Below are positions 21,878 to 33,387 of a DNA stretch of 64,000 nt, piece after piece. The stretch lies in the NCBI GenBank assembly GCA_013399695.1, contig VXAU01000943.1, positions 48,845-112,844 of the forward strand. Reading direction: 5' to 3'. The position numbers and the translations under genes were made by a program. This DNA comes from Formicarius rufipectus. Lineage: Eukaryota > Chordata > Aves > Passeriformes > Formicariidae. Under the pieces are notes generated by a model. The model saw only the letters and a program-made list of their open reading frames with translations. It made no database searches and had not been told where the DNA came from. The stretch's first letter is position 1. Every line of letters starts with the position of its first letter.

Positions 21878-23293
21878 TTCCATTTTCTATGTTTAGAGCA
21901 CAAATCATGAAATAACAGTGTACTGTTGGATAAAACAGCTTGTGGTGTACAGTATCTTTACAGATGAGTGTGTTATTCCTAGTATTTTCTTTATCTTAAA
22001 TTGCAATTAGGGAAAAACGATTCTTCTGATTTTGAAATATAGCTCCATAAGAATGCTGTTTTTGAAAGTCTGTTCTATAAGAAGAAAGTCTAGAGAATGG
22101 AGATACTTGATAATTTTTTTCCAATCAAATCACATGTTTATTCATCCTGAAAAAAAAACAAAAAACAAACAAAACAAACAAACAAAAACAAAACCCAAAC
22201 AAACAATAAAAACAACCAACAAACAAAAAAACAATTTGCAAGGTTTCTTTCTGTTCTTGATAACTACCATTACACATCTTAAAGTGATATACTTTGTAAT
22301 TACTAGGGCATGGTCTTGTTTTTATTCTTTCTTTCTTCTGGTGTGCATCTGTTAATGATAACTCAAAGATGAGAAGACCTAATGCTCTTCTTGCTTGCAT
22401 ACATATATATTGAAATAAGAAAGGCTAAGTTATGTATTTAATTTCTTTTATTTTCTCTGAATACCTGTTTTAGAAGTCATATCAAGGGCAATTTAAGAAG
22501 TAAAATGCAGTTCCCAGGTGTGTGAAACTTGAAGAAAAAAAAAAAAAAGACATCTTTGTTCTTAAAGAATTATTTAAAACTGGTTTAAAGTTAAGCATTA
22601 GCTTCTGTGATGGTGAATGAGAAGATAAATGTCTGCAGATGATACAAATTCTAATTATTTTGCCCTTATATGTGATGATGTAAATACCCTGTGCTACCAC
22701 CAGCACATTCAGTAACAGCAGTACTTGTTACTCATGAACTAGCTTCTTGTTCTTCAAGGTGAGATTTAGGAGCTGTGTAAGTATGAGGTCAATTTAACAA
22801 AGAATGTTCTTGCTATCCCAGAAGATAAGTTTGTGTCAGTGTGAAGTGAGATTTTTGTTTTTATTTTCAATGAAGATCTTGAAAGGGAAATTTTGCAAAA
22901 TTATGGCTTATGGCTGTACCAGTTCTTACTACTCTGGCACTATCTGATGAACACTCTACCAATTATTAGACATGATATTAAATTCAAATTTATTCTCAAC
23001 AGGTTATATCCTCTCTGTTTGCAAATCTTTTATTTTTATATATGTGTCTTTTTTTTTGTTTTAATCCAAGATTACTGGAAGGAAACAGATGCATTTTGGT
23101 ATAAGCATGACTTTTTTGTGCTTGTGTGTCCAGACCTTATTGCTGAACTTGGCTAGTCAAAAATACATGGTAAGCTTTTTTCATGGTCAGAAATATTTAT
23201 ATGGGCCCAAGCCTTTGTGCATTTCCAGTTTTACAGTAAAATTACAGTTCTCTGGTGACCCCTTACCTGAGAATTTGCAGAATAACTCCTCTG
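21878..23293. other. Noncoding stretch
   Basis: It contains the A/C-rich tract listed separately and an A-run near 22535. No gene is seen. Confidence 0.45.
22150..22233. repeat. A/C-rich (CAAA)n-like low-complexity tract
   Basis: Irregular AAAC, AAAAC and AAAACCC units on the plus strand. This is the complement-type counterpart of the T/G tracts elsewhere. The lysine/asparagine/glutamine-rich frame across it is an artefact. Confidence 0.85.
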
Positions 23294-23355
23294 ATTATCT
23301 ATCTATCTGTCTATCTGTCTGTCTATCATCTATCTAATCTATCTCTCTCTCTCTA
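23294..23355. repeat. Compound TATC/TGTC tetranucleotide microsatellite with CT tail
   Basis: Interspersed TATC and TGTC units run into a short CT run. A compound structure like this is usually polymorphic. Confidence 0.9.
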
Positions 23356-25244
23356 TGGTTATGGACTCTATAGATTGCTATAAATGGCTTTCATTATTGG
23401 CTAAATAATTCTTCTAAATGTTTAGGTCAAGTGTCCATTGACAACTTAAGGGCATAAGAATATAGGAAGACATAAAATGCCTTGGAGTTGTATTTCATGA
23501 TTGTCTGTATTGCGTTAATTGCTCATCCAAATTGGATGATAAGTTGTCTTTTATGTCTGGCAGCTGAAATAAAATTTACCTCAAAAATGTATATACTGCA
23601 GTGCTGCAATCAAAATTAGCATGTGAAGTCACCACTGTGCTACTGCCCCTGTATTTTAATTCATTTTAGCAAACACTTAGGAAAGCATATGTCAGATAAC
23701 CCTTCATGAAAAGGCTGGCAATAACAGAGTGGCAACATCCTCACTACCTTAAAAAGGTATCTGGTGGCTTCAGGAGAAATGTAACTTAAATTTGCTTCAT
23801 GTATTCTGACATGAAGATCCACAGGAGTTCCACTGAAGAAACTTAGGAATGGTGAAAGGGGGAGTAAAGGATCTTGGAAAATGAACTTGGCACTCCTGGG
23901 GTTCTGAAGCTTTTGTCATCTAGAAATGTGATGGTACTACTGTAACATTTTTTTTCTTGTCCATCTTTTACAATTTTGGGGACAAGATTGAAGTAATGGT
24001 ACTCACCAGTTAGGACTGATACAATCAAGTTGGTTTGCCAGTCAGTAGAACTGCTGAATGCTTTGCATTTAGATGTGTGTTTATGCACCTTAGAAAAGAG
24101 GTAGTGTGTGAACATTACCAATAGAAGGCAGACAATTTGGTTAATAAATTAGAAATTTGAGTACATATTTGCTTATTTTACGCTGCTTTATATATACGGA
24201 CAAGTGTATATATCCACAATATTGCTCAATAAATTCATTATGTGTAGAAATAAGGAGAAAAATATACTATTTTAATCTATCAGTGTGTTTTCATGAAATG
24301 TATTGATACATTAATAGTTCATAAAACAATATTTCTCAGAGGAAAATATTTTAAATTATTTTTGGCAGTCTTCTGCCTCTACCCACTGAGTTATAGTTTT
24401 GAATATAATAATAAATTATCTTGTACTTATTTTGTTAAATATGGAAATATAATCTTCTGCCAATTAGCTTTTCTCTTGAACAGTATTTCTGAAGCATTCA
24501 CTGCTGTTGTAAAATTCTATTAAGATAAGAAAATACAGACTGTTAGACTTTGCTTAATTTTGCTTGAGACTATCACACAGTGTTTCTCCCAGTAAGCTGG
24601 GAAGAGCGAGAATGTAATTTGTACTTTCAAATGCTTTTGATTTGAACTGATTGGTATATTCTTTTAAAAAAGCTGAGTAAGTTTTATTACAGTACAAACA
24701 TGACCTTCAGGAAAAGGTTGAAGATAACTTTAAAAACCTACTTTCCCAGCCACTCAAAAAGAAGAGTTAGGAAATGACTGGGCTCAGCTCCTCAGGTAAG
24801 TAACCCTCATTATTTGTCTGTTTCTGACATGCTCATTGTTATCAGACAATTGACAATTGCTGATACTGAATCAGAGACAAGCATACACAATCAACTAATG
24901 AAACTGAAACGTCAGAAATGAGAGGTTGCTGGTTGGCTTTCATAGCTAATGTGATTTCTGTAGTTGCACTCGTAGTTGCAAGTGGTTTAATGGGATTCTT
25001 TATGAGGTTTATAGTTGTAAGATAATGTGGTTTAATTATTTCTAGAATCTTAATATGATCTTCATTCTTATCACCTTTCACATGAGGAGACTCATTACTT
25101 TTCTCCAAGGATCCAGTATGATAGACAAAATGTCAGAAATAATTAAAACTAACGATGGACACAGAGAAATGTTGAGTAGAAATTTGGTCTATGTGGTACC
25201 AAAAGTTCTCCCTGGGAAGCTGAAATGAAATGTTACCCTGCTGA
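23356..25244. other. Noncoding stretch
   Basis: No recognised repeats. A strong donor-like CAG followed by GTAAGT lies at about 24793-24801 on the plus strand, but no exon is apparent around it. Confidence 0.4.
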
Positions 25245-25400
25245 ATTTTGACACCCTCTCATCAGCCTTACGGTTTTATCAGTTTGATAGTGTTGTGCTT
25301 CTTTGGCACCCTGATTTATCAGCTTATGGGAAAGAGGTCAACCATTTTATGGCCTTGCATTGCTTAGGCTGTCTTTATAACTCCCTGGATAGAATGACTG
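25245..25400. promoter_or_regulatory. Possible conserved noncoding element with paired GATA-type motifs
   Basis: TTTTATCAG at about 25274-25282 and ATTTATCAG at about 25314-25322 sit about 40 bases apart in complex, repeat-free sequence, and TTATCA is the reverse complement of TGATAA. The call rests on motif pairing and texture only. Confidence 0.22.
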
Positions 25401-25866
25401 TTTCATGATAGAAGTGCCTTCAGTTTAAAATCCAGCATCCTGAAATTTGTTGTCATGGTCCCCAGGTCCCTTTGGCAATAAGAACTATGCTTCTCTGTGC
25501 TTTAACATTGATATGGCTTCTATATCAAAAATTAATGTTATTTTAAAACCTAAACTGAGATTCCTTGCAATTCTGACTCATTGTATGTACTCCATCAGCT
25601 TTACCTTCATTGCAGTCTTGGCAGATTATCATAATAGCCATATGAGTAATAAGGACTTTTCTAATACTAAGTAGTTATAGCATAGCAGACACGAGGTTTT
25701 CTATTCAGACTATGAAGAAATTAGAATACGATATTGTCTTTGAGTGGAATATGAACACTTAGCTCTTTTGGTGTTCTGAAACCTTCCCCTCAAATTACTG
25801 ATTCTGTTTCTTAGCACTGCTTGTAACTCAGGCAAGTTGTGGCTGGTAATGGTGACTAGATTAATA
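25401..25866. other. Noncoding stretch
   Basis: Nothing supported. A 75-codon frame shows no domain. Confidence 0.4.
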
Positions 25867-25991
25867 AAACCAACACCCAAAAAAAAAAAAAAAAAACCCA
25901 AAAAAACCAAAGCAAAAAAAAAACCACAAAAAAAAAAAAAAAAAAAACAAACAAAGAAAAAGAAAAAAAAAGAAAACCCCAAAAACCCCAA
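25867..25991. repeat. Long A-rich low-complexity tract with CCC and CCAAA interruptions
   Basis: About 125 bases of A-runs broken by C, CC, CCC and a few G. The minus-strand frame through it is a phenylalanine-rich artefact. It has no flanking retrocopy to explain it as a tail. Confidence 0.9.
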
Positions 25992-28934
25992 GCAACCTAT
26001 GAACTGAAAATGAGAGGCTTTGCCATTTTTAGATGGTTATGGTGGACAAGGGCCATTTACACATTTAGGGGCTCCTTTCATTTGCCCCTCCAAACTTTCT
26101 CCTTGGCTGGAAGTATGCCACTGCATTTAGTCAGGGGTTGGGGAAGAACTGTGATTTATAGCCAAGGTTTTTAGAACATCTGCCTGTCTGGCACATCTGG
26201 TTGCTTCAAGGCCAGCGTGGGGAAGCAGTGACCCAGCTGTGGAGCTTGTGGTGGGAGAACATGTGTAGCAGGAGAGGAAAACTTAGCATGAGAGTAGGAC
26301 AGGTAGACAGTCACAGCACTGTTCCTCAGTAATCTGTACAGTGTATACATCAGACACAAGCAGCTCTCTTTGTCAGTGTTAGTGCATGGGCAAAGGGAAG
26401 GAGCAGTGAAGATAATTGTGAAGAGCACCTAATCGCACTGGCTGATGGTGCAGGTCTGTCTCAGCTCGGTGTTCCTCAAGCTGAGAAATTCTAGCCAAGA
26501 GGTCCGTTAGTCTTTTCTCGCCTTTAGCATTGCTTCAAAGGAAGTGAAACAGAACAAGGCAGAATATATGGCCAGAAATTACTATGTGCTGCTGATACGC
26601 TGAGGTAAAAAGTGTATTCCTCAAATTTTAAGTGCTGGATGGTGGAGTTAGATTGATTTGGAATGAACGTTAGCAATATGAGCCACCTTCTTCAATGTGT
26701 AATTTTTTCAGGATCTTCACTGGAAATCCTGTTTTTCTAACTTTTTAGCTAATGTGAAAAGACTGGGAAGAAGAACTAAGCATGATACTACTTAAATATT
26801 GGTTTTGAAAATAATGTTTACTTTAGCTCCCCCATCTCCCTTCTCAGGGACCAAACTGTAGAAACTCTAAATCCAAGTGTGAAATGGTTACAAATGTTCT
26901 TAATTCCAAATGCTTAAAGGTCTTTGAGTGCATGAGTTTATTTCTGTCTTTTAAAAATTCATTCTATCTCTTCTGTATGAGACAAATACGAACAATGCTT
27001 GCAAGGTGGTATTTTGCAGACTGAAATACTACCAATTTGGCTCCTTGCATACTTAGACTTCTTACTTGTCATATATGTCAGATTTATCAAAGACTTAACA
27101 AGAGAGAAGTAAACATTAAGAATGGTCCTTGCTTCACCTAGAGCTATCAGGGCTCCTTCCCTTTTCCACAGTACTAGGAATGGTCCTCATTTATCTTCTC
27201 ATAGTGAATCCTCATCTTTCACACTTGATGAAGCCTTCAGGATAAATCTCATGTCGTTCTGCCTTGTCTTTCATAAATGAAATGCTGTTAATAAACCAAG
27301 TGTACACAGACTGTGTGGCATGCCTGGCAATCTACCATATGTATCTACTGGTGAGTTTAACTGATGCTACTTTTAATTTTGCCTATCAGATGCAACTTTT
27401 CTCCCTACCTTTTTGACAACTGTGACTAAAGTGGAAATTGATTCCGGCTTTTAAGATCACTTTGTCATTAGGCTTGCCTTGCTATATTGAAAAGCCACAG
27501 ATAAAAGTGGCTGATGGACGAGGTGCATGGATTAAAACTATGCCCTGTTTGTGTTTGTATGTGAGGCAATAGATCTGCAAGACTGAGTTTATTTCCTTCT
27601 TGCTATTGTTAATGCTGTTTAGAAAGATGAAAATAGAACCTGGTCCTTTCCCAGTATTTTTCTTTCTTCAGTGCATTTCCATTTGTGAGATTGTTCACCA
27701 GTACTAAAACTTCATGCCCTACTTATTTTTTTTGTGACAAAAAGCAGATTGTTTTTTGTTTTTTTTTTGAAACAGAATATTTGTATCCACAGAGAACTAT
27801 AAGAGAAGTTTAAGAAAAAATGCAGGAAGAGTACATGAAATTTTGCAGCTAACATGCAGGGGTGAAGTATCAAGCTTAGAGGGGGAGGCGGGGAGGGGAA
27901 GTCCAGCTTTGACTAGAGAATGTACAAAAACATTAAACATTACTGACAGCCTAAATAACAACTCTCACTTTCACCCACGCACAGCTCTGAGCCAGTGTTG
28001 GTTTATTCTTCTTCCCTTTAGAAACCTAAAATGTAGCTTGCTTTGCCTTCAAGTAAATCTTTTGCCACTGCAGTGATGAAGAATAGATTGTGGGATATGG
28101 TTGAGTTCAGAGCTTAAAAAGACATCAAAATTGCTCAATTAGAAAAAAAAATTGCTCTAGAAGATCTTCATTTGTTGCAGTGAATTACATTGGTCACTAG
28201 CTACCATTAGGAAAGGAAAAGGAGAAGGGATCACACATTCTGAACAGGTCAGATTAAAGCAGACAGAAAGGTTCATGGTGTCATAAACATTGCAGAGAGT
28301 GAAAAAAGACTTTGATAGGTGATAACTTAATTATCTGCCACTATAAGTTTGGAAGGGCTTTTAAACATGTCCAAAGTGTCTACCAAAATTTCCAGCAGGA
28401 GTGACAGCAGATTTTTAAGTAAGGATAAAAATGCAGCAGTCTTCTTGGAATAAGAGTCTGACAGACTATGATGAATTACCTTATTATAGTTGTTCGCATG
28501 ACAAATGTACTTGATCAGAGTTTCTTCTTGGGAGTAGTTGAGCTTATCCAGAGGCAAAAGTTGAAAGGAAATGAAAGCTAACTAGTAATCCTAAGTGGAA
28601 TACATCAGAACTTCTAGCAACAGAAGCTGAAAAACCTAATCAATTATTGTGTATGTCTATAACAAAACAATTCTCATGTCCCCCATGGTGTTAGTTCTTC
28701 CTTTATCTGTTTAGCATTACTGATAGAAATTTCACATACACATTCTTTTATAATAGACTCAGAGGTCTACTTAAAGGAAAATGCTTTATAAATAGCAAGA
28801 TTCAGCCATTTTCTATGCTGCAGGAGCAGCACTATGAGCACTAACTCAGAGTTACTACATTGAGCACGGCGACTGACAAGGAATTTAAGATAGGGAGCAT
28901 CTGCTTGTTGACAAATTACAGCTAACTGTTGCCC
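25992..28934. other. Noncoding stretch
   Basis: Unique-looking DNA with a short T-run near 27753-27768. No gene, RNA gene or transposon end is recognised. Confidence 0.4.
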
Positions 28935-29526
28935 ACCTTCCCCAGTAACGTTGCAGCCTCAACAGTCCTGGTTTTGAAGCCACTTTGTGGCTCTGCACAG
29001 GCTGCAGGTGCCCAGAATGTGGCAGGGTCTGCCAGGTGCCCTCTGTGCCAGAGCTGCCCCATGCTGGGCACAGATGGTTCCAGCTGGGTCCACGGCACAG
29101 CTGAGCCCAGAGTGAGCCCAGAGCCACCATGGACACAACCTGAGCAAGGGAGGTAGAACTGCCTGGAGAGGGGGAAAAGGGTGAGAAACAGCACTGAGAG
29201 CCCCAAGGGGAGAGGGTGAGGAGGTGGAGGAGTTGATCCAGTGATGGAGCAGAGATACCCCTGCAGACACTGTAGAGGATCCCATGTTGGAGCAGAGAGA
29301 AAGTGTGAGGACGAAAGAGTGGCAGAGAGGAGCTGTTGTGGGCTGACCATAGCCTCTTTTCCTCAGCCTTGGTCCACTGCTCAGGTACAGAAGGAGGCAG
29401 GAAATTTGGGATTGAAGCAATGAGTCTATTTTGGTTTTTCACCTTTGTTTCTCACCATCCAACTCTGTTTTAACTGATGGGAAAAATTAATGTAATTTAC
29501 GAAGTCAAGCCTGTTTTGTTTGTGGC
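28935..29526 (+). mobile_element. Degraded LTR fragment of an avian endogenous retrovirus
   Basis: The text matches an abundant bird LTR family I recognise by wording. It has a GTGAGAAACAGC segment, GGAGCAGAGATACCCCTGCA, GGATCCCATGTTGGAGCAG, a GTGTGAGGA then GGCAGAGAGGAGCTGTTG segment and a GAGGAGGCAGGAAATTTGGG-like segment. The downstream CACCATCCAACTCTGTTTTA, with AATTAATGTAATTTACGAAG where the family normally has its AATAAA poly-A signal, points to plus-strand orientation. The AATAAA is lost here. Both ends are missing and internal viral genes are absent. Overlapping long frames on both strands (up to about 185 codons) are a by-product of its GC content. I do not give a database family name. 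Confidence 0.78.
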
Positions 29527-31584
29527 CAAAAGAAACCAACCACAAAACCAACCAACAAAACAACAAACCCTTAAAGCATTCTCATCTTACTCTCTTTACC
29601 TTGCCCGAGTGCCAAAGTGGAGTGAGAGCTGCTGGATGGGTGTCTGGCAAGCAGTCAAGGTCACCCTACCCAAGCTTCTCTGTTGTTTGTGGGTTTTTTT
29701 GTCCTTGATAGAGCATCTCAATCCAGACCTGTATCTAGCACACACACATTTTTTTCTTATTATTTTCCAAATGTACACACTTAAAATAAACATAAGGTAT
29801 AGTGTGTAATGTGTAATAATATTCAGACATCGTAGCTGCCATTTATTAAAGTAACTTTTTTCTTTTTTCTAAAACAGTATGCAACACGTGATAATCGTCA
29901 CTGTTTTAATTTCTACATCACGTTAAAAAAAACTCACAATATAGGACCTAATATATGATTATTTATGCAGCATATCAGAACTCCTAACATATAGTTTTCT
30001 GATTTGCCTACCTTACAGTTTAAGCATGAAAGTAATGGAAATTCTATTCCAGAATTTAGAATTCACAAAAAATTTTTGATCAGTGATGTCTGTAAAGGTG
30101 TAAATCAGGTTATTACTCCAAATTGCATTTCAGAGTCTGACCCTCCTGGCTTTGAGAGACAAGGCTACAAGCCTGTCCGTCTGGACATAAAATCTATGTG
30201 ATAGAACAAGTGTGAAATTCAGATGGACAAAAATCTCAATATTTCAGACAAATTAGACCTCAGTTTGACTTTTTTTTTTTTAAGGTGACAGATGCATTTA
30301 AAACTCTCTCAACTAATTTTTTTGTTGTCTTTAAGCAAAGAATACATGGTTCTGAAAGCTCCTAACACTTATACTGTGGCATAGTAAGGTGACTAATATA
30401 CTAGTGATGTATTGCTTGAAGTAATGGAAGTTGGACTGAAGGAAAACTGTAGGCACAAAGCATTTTTTGTGCTGTTGTTGTTTGTTTTTATCTTAATGTA
30501 TTTTTACTCTTCCTCTGATTTAGTCATTGGTGGTCTGTAGTGTGAATTAGGGACGTTTCCCTATGTTCTAGTTGTATATAATTATTAGTTTGTCTCAAGG
30601 CATGATTTGAAAATCAACCATGCATGCAAGAAAAGCTGGCACTATTGTTTATCTTGGCTTTAGAGGACAGATAAGTACGTCTGCATCCAAGCTTTCAGAA
30701 CTAGTCAGAAAATCATTTTCTAAAGAAGAATTACTTCTGTTAATGCTTACATTTAAATTGTAGAAAATAAGACTTGGATATTGCATGTGCTTTATAATAC
30801 TGACTACATGAAGTGCTCAGCAAACTTTAATGACCTTGATCACATTAAAATAAATACAGTTAATGGAATGTGTAGTCAGCTATTTTGAGAGTAGCATTGC
30901 TGATATAACACAACTTATAATTTTCTTGGAATTGTTCTAATGTTTCAATGATTTAGAGAACAGGAGTGGGACTGTATTTGGGTCAGAAGACGTAATTTCT
31001 TATCACCATAAGTATCTGTCCAGACTTTGTATGGATATAATGCCTCTGAGAAAATGAGTACCTAGATGGGCTTGTTGGAAATTCTCTAGCTCAAGTTCAG
31101 TAGTTTTTGTGTTCAGTGTGCAGTGTATGTAGACACATCAACAAGGATGTGCTAAGGGCAACACAGCTAACATACTTCACTTATACTTTTCAGAAAGTGA
31201 CAAGAGGTATTTTTTTACTAAGATGCTTTGGTTATTGGAAGAATCTCTCTGCAACAATAAGGAACTCTGTGGGGACATGAGTAGAAAGTGTTTACTTAAG
31301 CAGGTGCACAGTGATGATGTAAACAATCTTTTTTTTGTATGTTGTCTTCACTGTAGAGAGATGGAGTAGATTCACCCTGACAGTGGCAGTTCAGCTACAG
31401 GGCTGCATGGTCCTCCTGGCCTGTGTAAATATACGATGCACCCCATATAGATACTGTGCTCTATCTTTCTGGGAAAAAACAAACACACAAACAAAAGGCG
31501 AAGAGCAAAGTATATTTGTCTCTAGAGGACTCAAAACTGACCAGTAGGCTTCTTTATAAACATATTCCTAAAGGCTTATTGATC
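29527..31584. other. Noncoding stretch
   Basis: It opens with a short A/C-rich patch (29531-29575). The rest is AT-rich unique-looking DNA with no supported feature. Confidence 0.4.
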
Positions 31585-31690
31585 ATCCTCTTCAAACTTA
31601 TCCAACATGTTTCGTCTTACTGCTTTTGCTCGTACCGCAGCTGACTTTGTGACGTGAGAAGGGTGTTCTCGCAGCCTTTTGTTAGAGAAG
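31585..31690. promoter_or_regulatory. Small CpG-retaining patch with E-box and CRE-like site
   Basis: Five CpG dinucleotides fall within about 65 bases in a CpG-poor region. The E-box CAGCTG lies at 31638-31643 and the CRE-like TGACGTGA at 31650-31657. CpG retention can mean an unmethylated or constrained regulatory site. Function is inferred. Confidence 0.25.
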
Positions 31691-33343
31691 TGCACTTACA
31701 GTGGTTCTCTACAGAGAATTTCCATCTTCATCATAATGAAAAAAACCCTGAGAATAAAAGGATTCTGTAGCGTCTGTATTGGTCTTTGATTTGTGTTCTT
31801 ATTTGATCAATCTGTATCACAAACAGTGTTTCAAGTGGAAAACTGGATTGAAAGGTTGAGAAGGCAGGTGGGGGTTCGTTGAAGTAATTGAGGATGAAGC
31901 TGCTGGACCTGACAGAAAAATCTCTTTATCCTGTTTAGGACTGATTTCTTATCTTCTTAGGGTTCATATGTTATTTGGGTTGAGGAATCCTATCAGGTAG
32001 TAGGAAGAAGCAAAAGAATTGTCCGTTTTCTGTGAGTCTCCTTTGCCTTTTTCCCTTGAAAACTTCTATAATTTATACATTTGCTCCTTATCTCAGTTAT
32101 TGAATATTTTGCTGCTTCTTTAGGAGTTGTATTTAATTTTTCTTTATAAAATAACAATATTGCAAATCTTGGTAAAGAAAAAATGCATAAATTTACAAGT
32201 CAACTAAAATGTCAAGAATTTGAATAAGATTTTAGTTTTTTTAATGGAGCTTTTGGTTCTTGTGCAGAGTTATCTATTTTCCCTTTTTTTCAGGTATTTA
32301 TCTTAATGCTGTGCTTCTCATATATTCAGTCATATGGTACATCTGTCAAAATTTAGACAAAGCAGTTAAGCAGAAGAGGGAGTAAAACTGCAAATTAATT
32401 GAATGGATAGACTTGGGTCTAATGCTTCTTTAGCTGTCATTTGCTTGTTTTGTTCTGCTAAATTTAGCTGCTTTTCAGCTCATAAACTTCGAAGTCAACT
32501 CAAAGTCAAGCTCAAGGAGAATTCATATGATGCAAGAAGGCCTGATTAGCCTGAGAGCTGTGAGCAAGTCTGGTATCTGTGCAGTCTACATAACTGTGGT
32601 GAAGGTGTAAATATTTACCTTTTTGTATTCTGGGTTTGAGCTCAAAGGATTAACCTATAGTAAGAAATTAAGGAGGAGGTTGCTAAGGTCAAATATATAA
32701 AACTACTGGCTTTAAGATTTTAAATAAGTCATTTGTCTTAAGGGATGGTAATTCAATAGTTTGACTCATCAGTAGTGACCACAACTGAAAATCGTGGGTT
32801 TTGTGTTACTGTGGATTATTTTACAATGGATTTTCCCAACTGGCTTTTAAGAACAACATATTTGTTTATACAGGTCTGCTAATTTATACTGTGCCACGGC
32901 AAAAGGACTGCTGTTCATCTCTAGCTGGTCAAATACGTGTTGAACTTGGCTTATTCCCGGATCATTGATCATAAAACATTTTAACTGCCAATTTACACCT
33001 CAGTTGTAAGGCTCTCTTCTCTTTAAATCCTACAGAAATTAACTCTACACCTTTATAAAAGTCCCCAGTGATGCTTTTTTCTTAGCCCATTTCCCATTTC
33101 TCCAGTCTGTGTTATACCAAGTGTATACCAAAAGGAATTCTCCCTTGGTATATTATTCTTTGTTCCCTTTGTGTCAAATCAGACCATGTCAGAGCCATTT
33201 TGTTATCCCACAGTAAAGCACTTTCATTACTAATTAGTACATCAAAATTGCTTGTTGCTCACCAACATCTGCTGCTCAGTTTCACAGCTGAAAATACAGG
33301 AAAAAAAATACAGGGTGTAATAGTCTATTTATTTTTTTCTGTT
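31691..33343. other. Noncoding stretch
   Basis: No recognised element, only short chance frames. Confidence 0.4.
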
Positions 33344-33344
33344 N

Positions 33345-33387
<43 letters not shown>
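33344..33387. repeat. 43-base poly-T tract with an unresolved N at its edge
   Basis: An N at 33344 is followed by an uninterrupted T-run to 33387, then CCCCC. The N at the border suggests the run length or edge was uncertain in the assembly. The phenylalanine-rich frame through it is an artefact. Confidence 0.95.

Noticed and set aside
21589..21903. 104-codon minus-strand frame
   Set aside because: It is antisense to the CR1 3' untranslated tail.
24780..24805. CAG/GTAAGT with a perfect donor core
   Set aside because: The acceptor side has only a short pyrimidine tract and no convincing branch point, and no exon can be outlined.
25710..25991. Phenylalanine-rich minus-strand frame
   Set aside because: It is produced by the A-rich low-complexity tract.
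28885..29442. 185-codon frame on the minus strand and overlapping frames on both strands
   Set aside because: They lie in a degraded LTR and are open because it is GC-rich. No protein family is recognised.
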